Source of the DNA: Hedera helix | Lineage: Eukaryota > Streptophyta > Magnoliopsida > Apiales > Araliaceae | Reading direction: 5' to 3' | DNA length: 64,000 bases | Assembly: GCA_947179155.2 (NCBI GenBank) | Contig: OX359282.1 | Location: 9,771,533 to 9,835,532, forward strand | Shown: positions 1-10,342 of the stretch, one piece after another | How positions within the stretch are numbered: the stretch's first letter is position 1 | Layout: the number at the start of each line of letters is the position of its first letter | The notes under the pieces: generated by a model | Databases searched by the model: none | The model's input: only the letters and a program-made list of their open reading frames with translations | What the model was told of the DNA's origin: nothing | Translations under genes and position numbers: made by a program

Positions 1-1264
1 GTACTAAATAAATAATGTGAAGGAATTAAAGGGAATAAAGTGTAAACAATTGAAGGGTAATTGTTGGAGTGTTTAGTTATTACCAATATTATAAATTATC
101 ATTAAATGAATTATAATTAATGGTAAGTGGATAAATATTATTAATGGATTAATAATATGGATAATTGGGTGAATATTATTAAGGGCTTAATAATATTAGT
201 AATCAATTAAGGTATTGTTCAGTACGTGAGAAGCGTTGCTAATTTAGTGATGTATTATTAGTGTATAATAATACTGATCGGTAATTAAAATATTATCCAA
301 GGAGGATAATATTGTCTTATAATTTACGAGTTAATAAATAGGGAATTCTGTGTTGTAGAGTAAATTCTTTTGAAAATGACAGCTGAGTTCCCATGTACTT
401 TACTAATTGCCAGATAAGCAAATTAGGTCTTTCGAAGGCAGTAATTCGATTTGTTGAGCGTTAATGATGGAACGCGGATTTCATACTGGTAGCGTAAGTC
501 AATGCGACTATCAGGCAAGTTTTTCAGTACTATGCGTTATACTTGCGAACCTGTTTGCTATATGCATAAACTATTAAGTGTGCACTCATTTTATGTGCTA
601 ACTGATTTTAAATGTGCTTGTGTACAGTCATATGTTGTTAATAGCTGGTATATGATTAATGCTATGAATTGAATGTGTTATATGAGTTATATAACCTGGA
701 AATATTGACATGCATGGTAAGCATGTGTAAATTGTATAAATGTAAAGCATGATAAGCATGATGCCTATGTAAATGCCAAGCATAAAGCATAAAGCATAAA
801 TTAAATGTAACCTACGTGTTATGTGTTAGCTGTTAGACTTGCTGAGCCGTCGTGCTCATTCTTGCTATAATAAACATTTTCAGCGAGGAATTGATGATCC
901 CGGTAATCGCAGAGAAGATGTTTGAGGTTTATGGTTTATTTTATTTAAGACGTTATTTTTAGAACTGCTTTAAGATAACGTCGTATAATCCTTGTAATAA
1001 TAGTGGAAGGCGGTTGTAAATCAAGACGAGTGTTAATATTTTGTAAACTCGTGTAATTAAAAGCAGTTAGTAAATAGTCATGTCGACTTATTGATTAGGT
1101 TGCGAGCTTTTATTTGCTCACAATGGTTGTAATACACTAGGTCATCAAATATAAATGATCTGAGTTGTAGTATTTATGTAAAGATTGCGATTCTGAGACA
1201 AGGTTAAGTAAATGTTATAAAAATTTAAATTTACTGAGTTTTTCAACAACATGCCTTTATTTAA
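1..1264 (+). repeat. LTR or leader sequence of the chromovirus, no gene
   Basis: This AT-rich DNA contains no gene. At 150-330 it has palindromic AATATTATTAA/TTAATAATATT motifs like those packed in the 3' LTR. At about 495-535 a GGCAAGTT block and at 850-885 a block reading CTCATTCTTGCTATA followed by TTTTCAG both have loose counterparts in the 3' LTR near 9195-9205 and 9817-9850. It therefore belongs to the same kind of element, but the match is far weaker than expected between the two LTRs of one insertion. Confidence 0.5.
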
Positions 1265-1636
1265 ATGTTGTGGAGTTTATTCGTTGACGAGCGGGAGTCA
1301 CGGTTGGTCAAAGTTGATTTTCCCCGGGGCGTCACAGATAAGGCCGCCATCCGTGCACACTGGCAGGAGGCGATAGAGGACCGGATGGAGATGGAGACAC
1401 AACGGGATGCCGCTCATGGTCAGATGATTGAGCTAGAGGAGGAGATCCGCGAGAAGCAGGTGAGGACGGATAGACTTAGCTACGTCTACCGATCTTCATA
1501 TGGTAGACTTCAGAGCAGGGTGCACTACTACCCAGCTGAGGAGGGCCAGTCTATGCACACCATTAGCAGGAATGTGGTAATGGCCATCGGGGATGAGGAG
1601 TATGACGACGCGATCCGTAGGGGAATGCGCATTTAG
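1265..1636 (+). CDS. Unrecognised 123-aa ORF in the retroelement leader
   Basis: This 123-codon ORF lies between the LTR-like left part and gag, about 350 nt upstream of the gag start. Its bases are clearly richer in G and C than the flanking AT-rich leader, which suggests past coding use. The product is hydrophilic and strongly charged. The middle (about residues 30-70) is rich in Glu, Arg, Lys and Gln with Met, Leu and Ile spaced as in a coiled coil. The C-terminal third contains a run of acidic residues just before a basic end. I see no zinc knuckle, protease or polymerase motif. It may be an extra ORF carried by this chromovirus family or a captured host fragment. The start codon is simply the first ATG of the open frame. 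I assign no function. Confidence 0.45.
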   Translation: MLWSLFVDERESRLVKVDFPRGVTDKAAIRAHWQEAIEDRMEMETQRDAAHGQMIELEEEIREKQVRTDRLSYVYRSSYGRLQSRVHYYPAEEGQSMHTISRNVVMAIGDEEYDDAIRRGMRI

Positions 1637-1988
1637 TAGTGGTAGTTGTTTTCTAATTTCGTATGTAAATAGATGCAGTAGAACCCAACTTTTGTTTTAT
1701 TAGAGGGTTAATATGTCACTAAATCCCAACTCTAGGAGGTTGTAGGATATGTAAGATCCCATCTTTTGTAGCTTCTCAGGGATAGAAGCATTTATAGCAG
1801 TATGCTTTCGATGTAAAGTGTTATGCACTACTGTTTTAGCATATGAATATAAATGCAGTCAAATTTATGTTTATATGTGTGTTGAAATAATTATTTGTAT
1901 TTTAGCTAAATATTGCCTAAGATACAAAATAATGAAATGAAAAAGATGAAACCAGTATAATAATGTAAATTTTTGTTTATAACAGAAA
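1637..1988 (+). other. Non-coding leader between the extra ORF and gag
   Basis: This AT-rich spacer has no gene. I found no primer-binding site of the TGGTATCAGAGC type in it, although one is expected between a 5' LTR and gag. Confidence 0.6.
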
Positions 1989-3164
1989 ATGCCGCAACGT
2001 AGACAACCACCAAGGAACCAGGGGGTAGAAGAGTCAGTTAACAACGACGAGGGGGGACACAACGTAGACCCAATGCAAAACTTCGTCGACATGCTAGCTG
2101 AGGCAATGCAAAACCGCCACCCAGTAGTAGCAAATTCACCACCACCACCAAATCAGTTGACAAATTTCAAAGACTTTAAAGCGGTAGGACCGCCAGAGTT
2201 TAGGGGGACGTCGGACCCGATAGAAGCCCAGTCATGGGTAAAGGAAATAGAGAAAGCATTTGTTATCTCTAGAGTGGCTGAGGAGAAAAAGACGATTTTT
2301 GCTACCTACATGATGAAGGGAGAAGCAAATTTCTGGTGGGAAGCCAATCAGAATAGGGCTGATGATGGTGTGGTGCCATGGACAAGATTTAAGGAAATAT
2401 TCGACGAGAATTATTTCCCGAAGAGTATGAACAGTAGAATGGAAGTTAAATTTTTAGAGCTGAAGCAGGAGAATATGTCGGTACCCGAGTACGCGGCAAA
2501 ATTCAATGAGCTGACCAGGTTCGCTCCACATCAGGTGGACACGGAGGAACGCAAGGCCAGAAGATTCGAAAATGGATTGAGACCTTGGATATTTAACAAG
2601 GTAGCAGTACTGCAGATTGACTCGTTCTCAACCTTGCTGGAGAAGTCAATCATTGCGGAAGGAGGAAGTGACTCGTTAACCAAGTATAATCAAGAGAGAA
2701 ATAAGAAGAAAAGTGAAGGGGGAAGCAAGAACAGCAACAGCGGGGGTAATAACAATAACAATAAGCGCAAATGGGACAGCAACAATGACAAGAGCTCGGG
2801 GAATCAACAAGGAAATACCCAGAAGAAGACGACATGTAATATATGTGGAAAGAACCATTTCGGGGAGTGCAGGAGAGGAAAGAATACATGTTACAACTGC
2901 GGTCAGGTGGGACATATTTCTCCAAATTGTCCCCTCCCAAAGAAAGTAAGATGTTTTTCTTGCGGAGCATCTGACCACATGATAAAAGATTGCCCTAAAA
3001 AGAAGAATGACGGGGGTAGCGGTTACAAGGGCAATAACAACAAATTGGCTATCGGGGGACCGGTACCACAGAACAAGCCGACAGCCCGGACATTCAATAT
3101 GACGGTGCAAGATGTCGTGGGGTCAAAGATGTGGTGTCAGGTATTATTCCGATCAATAATATAA
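1989..3164 (+). pseudogene. gag: gag (capsid-nucleocapsid) of the Tekay-type chromovirus
   Basis: The 391-codon frame encodes a Ty3/gypsy Gag, which packages element RNA into cytoplasmic virus-like particles. A proline-rich N-terminus is followed by the capsid core (about residues 70-225), with the typical segments PPEFRGTSDP, EANFWWEANQ and FKEIFDENYFP. A Lys/Asn/Gly/Ser-rich linker follows (about 235-275), then cysteine knuckles at about 280-340. The second and third knuckles are regular CCHC boxes (CYNCGQVGHISPNC and CFSCGASDHMIKDC). In related elements gag runs straight into protease. Here the frame changes near 3120-3140 and gag ends at a stop at 3162-3164, so protease lies in another frame. 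The rest of gag is open. Start choice: the ATG gives the usual short basic MPxRR-type start of this family. Confidence 0.85.
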
Positions 3165-4939
3165 ATGCATATGTATTGTTTGATTCGGGTGCTACCTGTT
3201 CATTTGTGTCTGATGATTTCGCTAGATGGTTAGAATTGCCTAGAGACAAACTAGAAAACCCAATGAACATAGAACTTTCTAATAAATAAGTAATTCCGGT
3301 AGAGTACATACATAGGAATTGTTGTGCTGAAATCAGGGGTCAGAAGTTAAATGTGAATCTAATTCCAATACGTCTAGGGGAATTTGATGTAATACTTGGG
3401 ATGGATTGGTTGTTTAACCACGGGGCGATAATTGATTGTCAAAAGAAGTGTATACACCTTAAGACACCAAACAAGTCTAAGGTCGTATTTTATGGCAGTA
3501 AGTTGTCAAGACAATCTTCTTGTCTAACAATGATGCAGGCCAAGAAATTATTGAAGAAAGGTTGTGTAGGGTATTTGGCTCATGTGGTGGATACACAAAT
3601 GGTGAGCCCCGAAATGGAGCAAATACCAGTAGTTAGGGAGTTCATGGACGTTTTTCCAGATGTACTGCCAGGTTTACCGCCGGATAGGGAGATAGAATTT
3701 GTGATTGACTTAGTACCGGGGATCGCACCAATATCGAAGGCACCATATAGGATGGCTCCGGTAGAAATGAAGGAGTTGATGGTTCAACTGCAGGAGTTGT
3801 TGGATAATAAGTATATTCAGCCAAGTGTTTCTCCATGGGGGGTACCTGTGTTGTTTATAAAGAAGAAGGATGGATCGATGAGACTGTGTATGGATTATAG
3901 GGAGCTGAATAAAGTAACAATTAAGAACAAGTACCCGTTGCCACGAATTGACGATCTTTTTGATCAATTGAAAGGGGCAAAGTACTTTTCAAAGATTGAC
4001 TTGAGGACTGGTTATCATCAGTTGAAAGTCAGGAAGGAGGATGTACCCAAGACGGCATTCAGAACTCGATATGGGCATTATGAGTTTCTGGTGGTGTCGT
4101 TTGGACTAACGAATGCACCAGCTGCATTTATGGACATGATGAACAGAATATTCAAGCAATACTTGGATAAATTTGTTGTTGTGTTCATTGACGATATTTT
4201 GGTGTATTCCAAAATGGAAGAGGAGCATGCTGAACACCTAAGATTGGTGTTGGAGATTTTACGAAAGGAGCAATTGTACGCTAAATTTTCGAAGTGTGAA
4301 TTCTGGTTGGAGAGAGTTCAAATTTTAGGTCATGTTATTGACAAGGAGGGAGTTTCAGTTGATCCAGCGAAGGTTGAATCAGTGATGAATTGGGAACAAC
4401 CAAGGACGCTGACGGAGGTAAGAAGTTTCTTAGGGTTAGCGGGTTATTATCGGAGATTTATTCAAGATTTTTCAAAGATAGCAACACCATTGACTAACTT
4501 AACGAGAAAGACGGTGAAATATGTATGGACGGAGAAGTGTGAGGAAAGTTTTCAGGAGTTAAAGAAAAGACTTAGTGAAGCACCTGTATTGACTTTACCG
4601 GACGATACAGGAGGTTTTACGGTCTACAGTAATGCATCGCACAAGGGACTTGGTTGTGTGCGTATGCAAAACGGCAAAGTCGTTGTGTATGCGTCCAGAC
4701 AATTAAAAGATTATGAGAAGGGGTACCCTACCCACGACTTGGAGTTGGCGGCGGTAGTGTTTGTCCTTAAAATTTGGAGGCATTATTTGTATGGAGAGAA
4801 ATGTGAGATATTCACAGACCATAAGAGTCTGAAATATATCTTCACACAGAAGGAGTTGAATATGAGGCAACGGAGATGGTTGGAATTGATCAAAGACTAT
4901 GATTGTGAAATTATTTACCATCCCGGAAGGCCAACGTAG
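3128..4939 (+). pseudogene. pol: Protease, reverse transcriptase and RNase H of the chromovirus, broken
   Basis: This frame carries the aspartic protease active site DSGAT (about 3180) and ILGMDWL. An in-frame TAA at 3287-3289 interrupts the protease. From 3353 the frame is open through reverse transcriptase, with the primer-grip and palm motifs KIDLRTGYHQ and FIDDILVYSK (the two catalytic aspartates present), into RNase H. In RNase H the first catalytic aspartate of the usual YSDAS motif is Asn (VYSNAS near 4625-4640); TDHKSLKYIFTQ is present. The frame stops with TAG at 4937-4939 because of a small indel at about 4925-4931, just before the linker to integrase. The protein would copy element RNA into cDNA and degrade the RNA strand if intact. 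As it stands it is inactive. Confidence 0.88.
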
Positions 4940-6507
4940 TAGCAGATGCTCTAAGTAGAAAGAGCCAGGAGAAATTATTCATATTGACAGACCAGGAACA
5001 ATTGGTTCAAGAAATGGCTCGAATGGAGTTGGAGGTGAGAAATCCAAATGAGTCAATAGAAGTGGAGGCGAGCCCAACCTTGTTAGATAGGGTAAAAGAG
5101 GCTCAAGACAAGGATGGAGAATGTGTCAGAATAAGGGAGAGAATGACCGATGGAGAAGAGGTCAAGTTTAAAATTGATAGCATGGGATTGCTGAGATTTG
5201 AAAATCGTGTTTGGGTACTGCTAGTGCCTGAATTACGAGAGGAAATTTTGCATGAGGCCAACAGTACGAGATACTCGATACATCCGAGGAGTACAAATAT
5301 GTATCAAGATCTACGTCAGCAGTTTTGGTGGCCGAATTTAAAAAGAGAGGTTGCAGAATGTGTCAGCCGATGCCTAACTTGTCAAAGGGTAAAGGCCGAA
5401 CATCAGAGACCTAGTGGACTATTACAGCCGTTAGAAATTCCTGAGTGGAAATGGGAGCATATCACAATGTATTTTGTGGTAGGACTTCCAGCAACACAGA
5501 AGGGATATGACGCAATATGGGTGGTTGTGGATCGACTAACAAAGTCAGCGCACTTTTTGCCGATCAAGATTAGGTTCAGTTTGGATCAGTTGGCCAAATT
5601 GTACATCAAGGAGATAGTTTCGAGACATGGGGTGCCGGTATCGATTGTGTCAGACAAAGATCCGAGCTTCACGTCAAAATTTTGGAGAAGTCTTCAAGAG
5701 AGGTTGGGGACACAGTTGAGAATGAGTACAGCATATCATCCGTAGACCGATGAGCAAAGTGAGAGAACAATTCAGACATTGGAAGACATACTCAGGGCCT
5801 GCGTGATGGATTTCAAGGGCAGTTGGGAAACCCATCTACCACTAGTTGAGTTTGCATACAACAACAGTTATTATGCGAGCATAGGCATGCCACCTTACGA
5901 AGCGTTATATGGTAGAAAATGCAAAACACATCTATGTTGGGATGAGGTAGGAGAACGCCGACTGTTGGGGCCAGAATTGGTTCAACAGACGGTAGAAATT
6001 ATCAAGGTAATAAGAGCTCGGCTAGTAGCAGCTCAAGACCGTCAGAAGAAATACGCCGATTTACATCGACAGAAATGAGACTTCGAAGTAGTGAGTTTTG
6101 TGTTCATGAAGGTATCTCCCTGGAAAGGGAAGATCAGATTTGGGAAGAAGGGAAAACTGAGTCCAAGGTTCATAGGACCGTTCGAAATATTAAAGAGAGT
6201 GGGTGAAGTGGCGTACAAGGTAGCTTTACCTCATGAACTGGAGCATATTCACAATGTGTTTCACTTGTCAGTTTTGCGGCCATACAAACCAGACTACAAG
6301 CATGTCATATCCTATGAGCCAATACAAGTTGAGAAGGATTTATCATACGAAGAAATTCCTGTCCAGATACTAGATAGGAAAGAGCAGAAACTACGGAATA
6401 AGGTTATACATTCTGTCAAAATCCTTTGGAGGAACCACAACGCTGAGGAAGCTACGTGGGAGCTTGAAGAAAAGATGAGGGCTAACTATCCGAATCTTTT
6501 TGAGTAG
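4930..6507 (+). pseudogene. int: Integrase with C-terminal chromodomain, broken
   Basis: After the frame change the linker to integrase reads ANVVADALSRKS. The zinc domain follows (about 5250-5390). Its second His is in IHPRST and its two Cys are in CLTC, but the first His of the usual EAH motif is Asn (EANS). In the catalytic core the first Asp of the DDE triad is replaced by Tyr (ITMYFV near 5470). The second Asp is kept in SDKDPSF. Stops at 5743-5745 (inside the HPQTDGQSER-type motif, Gln codon to TAG) and 6076-6078 split the domain. The C-terminus (about 6320-6507) is a chromodomain: VKILWRNHNAEEATWELEE is the diagnostic stretch. Chromodomains guide chromovirus integration to heterochromatin. 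With a lost Asp, a lost His and two stops, this copy is dead. Confidence 0.88.
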
Positions 6508-6542
6508 TTTAAATTGTAATTCCGGGGACGGAATTCTTATAA

Positions 6543-6553
6543 TGGAGGGAGAA
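6543..6553 (+). promoter_or_regulatory. Polypurine tract of the chromovirus
   Basis: The purine run TGGAGGGAGAA lies directly before the TG that starts the 3' LTR. This is where plus-strand DNA synthesis is primed. Confidence 0.8.
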
Positions 6554-7341
6554 TGTAATGACCACGAATTTCATTGTACATTGTAATTATAATTAATATA
6601 TAATTAGCAATGAATTTAAAATTTTTGTAATAATAAATTGTGCATTAAATAATTAAATAGATGTACTTGTATGTGCGTATATTTATTTAAGGAATTAAAG
6701 CAAGGGTATAATTAATTAAAGCAAATCTAATTGGATTATATTTTTAATCCAAATGAGTTGTTAAACTAGGTCCAAGATACTAACCTAGTAGCTCATGTAA
6801 TTAATTTAATTACTAGCCCATATAATTAATTAAATAAGCCCAATGCTTATTTTAATTAAAGGTAGCATAGTTATTTAAATGCTAGCCCAATGTGTTAATT
6901 AAATTGAGCCCAAACCAATTCAATGGATGAGCCCAATATATTAAATTCCTAAGTCCAACATGGAGCCCAATAGGAAGTCAAAATTGGTCAACAATTGAAC
7001 CATGTATAGATATATATATACATGTATAAATGCACATTAAAAGCATGAAAAATAAAAAGAAAATGAGGCCAAAATTGGCCATAATGGCCGGCCATGGTGG
7101 GACCCACAAGGGGGGTTGCTTGATTTTCCAACTTGCTTAAATCTTACTCCTTGTCATAGTTGGTGAGCAACCCTAGTCAATCAACAAGTCTTTCACCTAG
7201 TCAATCCATGAAATAGTAAACCTAATTAACTCCTAAATTCACCAACATGGGTGGATTAAGATGGCTTGATAGTGATTAATGAGACTCTATAACTAGAGAG
7301 CTCTACATGCTAGAAATGTTTGTTGGTTCATTTGCTAGACA

Positions 7342-7349
7342 TATATAAA
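7342..7349 (+). promoter_or_regulatory. Candidate TATA box in the 3' LTR
   Basis: TATATAAA lies in otherwise mixed sequence about 790 bp into the LTR, followed by purine-rich DNA. It would start element transcription toward the right. Other AT-rich matches exist, so this is a best guess. Confidence 0.4.
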
Positions 7350-8299
7350 GAAAAATAGAGAGCTATTGTGAGCATTTGAGAGAAAAACACCTAAGTGTTG
7401 AGAGAAGGAGCTAGGGCTTGAGCTTGGTGGATGTCCAACAACCTCATCTCATACTTTGGTAGGAGGAGAAGGAGATCACACAAAACCTTAAGGTTTAAAA
7501 GTTCTCCAATCCTTTCTTAGTTCAATTTTTATAGCTTATATGTGTTTTAATCGGTTAAAATCTATTTTTAACCGATCAAAACTTGTTTTGATGGTCTAGA
7601 TGTATGTAACTATATAATATATGGATATTCATAGCTCTATGTGGGTATAACATGATTTGGTATGTGAAAAATGCATAGAAGTTGAAGAAATGTTCATAAC
7701 ATCTTTTTACCGGTAAAACCCTAACAATACGTGTCGTGTTTAACGTTGCATTTTGAAATGTACAAATCAGAAATTTGATTTTTATGGCTAGAAAGTTAGA
7801 TCTATGAGTTTTAAAGAAAAACCCTTTTTGAACCTTTCAAAAATATTCAATAACAAAGATGTGATAGCTTTTACCGCAAAGGATGTCGTTTTTAAACCCT
7901 AAGTGATTAGATCCGTAATTTTCGTGTAAAACGTTTTCAAAAAGACGATCGAACCATGAGATATTGTAAAACAAGAGGTTAGGAACACATCAACACTGAT
8001 TTGGTGTTATTTGGATGTGTATATTTCATTTTATCAAGGTTTGATAAAAAAATATCAAAACTGTCAAAAAAATGCAAAAATGGCAACATACTGCAGTACG
8101 GCGCCGAGGCGCCGTGTCCAGTATAAAACATTGCGTCGCGGCGCAGTGTCCTGTTTTCAGAAAAAATAAATAATCCAAACCGGGTCGGGTCGGGTCTGGT
8201 TCGGGTCAGAGAATGAAAAATGTTCCAAAAATCATTTTAGTATTTTTGGACTTAATAAATATATTTTTAAAATAAAATATATATGATTTAATATGTAAA

Positions 8300-8950
8300 A
8301 AGAGTTAAATATTATTAAATGTGTAATAATATAAATAAGTTAATAAAATATTATTATTAATATAATAATATTAGAAAATCATTAAAATATTATTAAATGT
8401 ATAATAATATTATGAAGTGAATAAAATATTATTAAAGAGTTAATAATATAAATAAAATATTATTAAGATGATTAATAATATTAGTTAATAAAATATTATT
8501 AAAATGATTAGTAATATTAATAAATAATTAAAATATTATTAAATAGATAATAATATTATAAAATAAATAAAATATTATTAAGTGAATAATAATATTATAA
8601 TATGAATAAAATATTATTAAATAGTTAATAATATTATATAATGATTAAAATATTATTAAATGAATAATAATATTATAAAGTGAATAAAATATTATTAAAA
8701 GGATTAATAATATTATAAGGTTAATGAATATTATTAAATGAATAATAATATTATAAAATGAATAAAATATTATTAAATGATTAATAATATTATAAGGTAA
8801 TAAAATATTATTAAAACGATTAATAATATTATAAGGTTAATAAATATTATTAAATGATTAGTAATATTATCTGATTAATAAAATATTATTTAATGAATAA
8901 TAATATTACAAGACTAATAAAATATTATTAAATTGTTAATAATATTCGAT
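8300..8950. repeat. Array of about 17 AT palindromes in the LTR
   Basis: The unit is AATATTATT, a spacer of a few bases, then AATAATATT, repeated about every 35-40 bp roughly 17 times with varying linkers. Each unit is an inverted repeat, so it could fold as a short hairpin in RNA or single-stranded DNA. Confidence 0.75.
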
Positions 8951-10222
8951 ATGTGTATGAACTATATTAAATAGATAATATAGGTTCTTTGTGTTGAAAT
9001 ATTATCAAATAGTGATAATATTTTTTTTAAAGTGTTTAAATACCCATAATTATTAAATTATGTGGGTTGAAAGAGTTATAAAGATCATCATACCTACGTG
9101 TATATGATACTAATTTAAAGATCAACGTGATTAAATTGTTAGGTCTACTCAACGGGAATTAGTTGAATTTGTTAGCTGTACGTCGCAAACGAGGCAAGTT
9201 CTCTAACCCTACTCAATTATTATCGTTGAACAAGTTTCTATACTTGTATTTATTGTTAAAGCTTGAAGTGGTTTAATTATTTAAATTATTCCACATCCAT
9301 ATTGTTTATACAATCGCACTTAGTGCATTTGAAGCTTGTTAGTTCTTGATTCATGAACTGTATTAAAAATGTTTGAAGCTAATAGTTCAGCTAGACATTG
9401 CGTTTCTAAATTCAATAACTTGAATACTTTTAAAAGCTTATCCAAACCGTTGTTGGGTGCGGATTTCTTATATTAAGTCTGAGAATTGAACAACCCTAAG
9501 TTAGGGGATTTTGTGTCGGGAAACCGATTTTGGCGCCAGTGACTAAATGTAATGCATATACAGCGGGTTGAATAGGCCGGTCCCCTTGAAAATCAAACAA
9601 CTCAAAAGGTCAGAGGAAACTCTATTATACCCTCGTTAGTTCAGGGTCCTTAGTGACCACTCAGCATTTTAAGATTCAAATCTTCTGTTTGTTAAAATTT
9701 GAATCTTGTTTCATTCACAATTGTTATATCTATTGTTGAATTATTGATAATATTTCTCATTCATTCATGATATATTAAATCTCTATGATTGGTTTAAACT
9801 TGCTAAGCAAACTAGTTGCTCATTCTTGCTATATCATGAACCATTTTTCAGATAGATCTGATTGTTCAAAGAAGGATAAGGGAAAAGGAAATGCTAGAGA
9901 TTAAGTTAGCTTATGCATGCTAATTAGATAATTAATGTGTATTTACTGTTGAAGAACCTTTCGTAATTCCTTATGATAGGAACTGTTTTTATGTTAAGGT
10001 TGATAGACCCTGGTATTGTAACCTTTTGAAGGGAACCAATATGTATTATTCCGCGATGTTTAAATGCAATGTATGTATTTAATTGTTAGTAATGTGTTGA
10101 ATAATGAGAGCCAAACTCGAGGTTATGGAACCCGGATTTGGAGTCGTCACAGATGTGATGAATGAGTAGTACTGTGAGCACCATAACCGATGTTTAAGGA
10201 CACGAATTTTTGGGGTGTCACA

Positions 10223-10342
10223 ACTAAAGCTACTGAAGATCCCTTATACCTCAAATATGTGACCATACGAAATGGCCATGCATTTACTAATTGGGGCAGC
10301 CTATCATTGTTTTATTGGGATAACAAGTTAGATGTAACTCAG
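10223..10342 (+). pseudogene. Possible exon remnant next to the chromovirus insertion
   Basis: Starting at the first base after the LTR, one frame is open for 40 codons and ends in CAG followed by GTATAG, which looks like a splice donor. The encoded stretch has the look of a real protein (for example RNGHAFTNWGS), but I do not recognise the family. If it is an exon, the chromovirus landed inside it and the upstream part is outside the window. The evidence is compositional only. Confidence 0.25.

Larger units (their letters stand above)
1..10222 (+). mobile_element. Degenerate Ty3/gypsy chromovirus, Tekay/Del type (5' end outside window)
   Basis: The domain order gag, aspartic protease, reverse transcriptase, RNase H, integrase, chromodomain is that of Ty3/gypsy chromoviruses. 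The single long pol and the C-terminal chromodomain fit the Tekay/Del clade. A polypurine tract at 6543-6553 is followed by an LTR that begins TGTAATGACC at 6554 and ends GGGTGTCACA at 10222. The coding part carries at least three in-frame stops and two frame changes, so it cannot make its own proteins. No 5' LTR boundary or tRNA-Met-type primer-binding site is visible, so the element starts left of the window or its 5' part has been replaced. The five bases after the LTR (ACTAA) would be one copy of the target duplication. Confidence 0.9.
6554..10222 (+). repeat. 3' LTR of the chromovirus (3.67 kb)
   Basis: It begins TGTAATGACC after the polypurine tract and ends GGGTGTCACA. The long LTR is in keeping with Tekay-type elements. 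It contains a TATA-like box at 7342-7349, a GC-rich patch with GGCGCCGAGGCGCC at about 8100, an AT-rich palindrome array (8300-8950) and a GC-rich tail motif near 10140 (CCCGGATTTGGAGTCGTC). No protein is encoded. It ends about 3.2 kb upstream of the host gene start and points toward it. Confidence 0.8.

Noticed and set aside
1..7. ACTAA at position 3-7 as the left target duplication of the chromovirus
   Set aside because: It is not followed by the LTR start TGTAATGACC, so the match to the right flank is chance.
2650..3110. Minus-strand ORFs of 106 and 144 codons opposite gag
   Set aside because: They are shadows of the gag linker and zinc knuckles with no protein-like features of their own.
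8300..8950. Regular repeat array resembling a CRISPR at first sight
   Set aside because: The units are AT palindromes of varying length in a plant LTR, without constant repeats or unique spacers.
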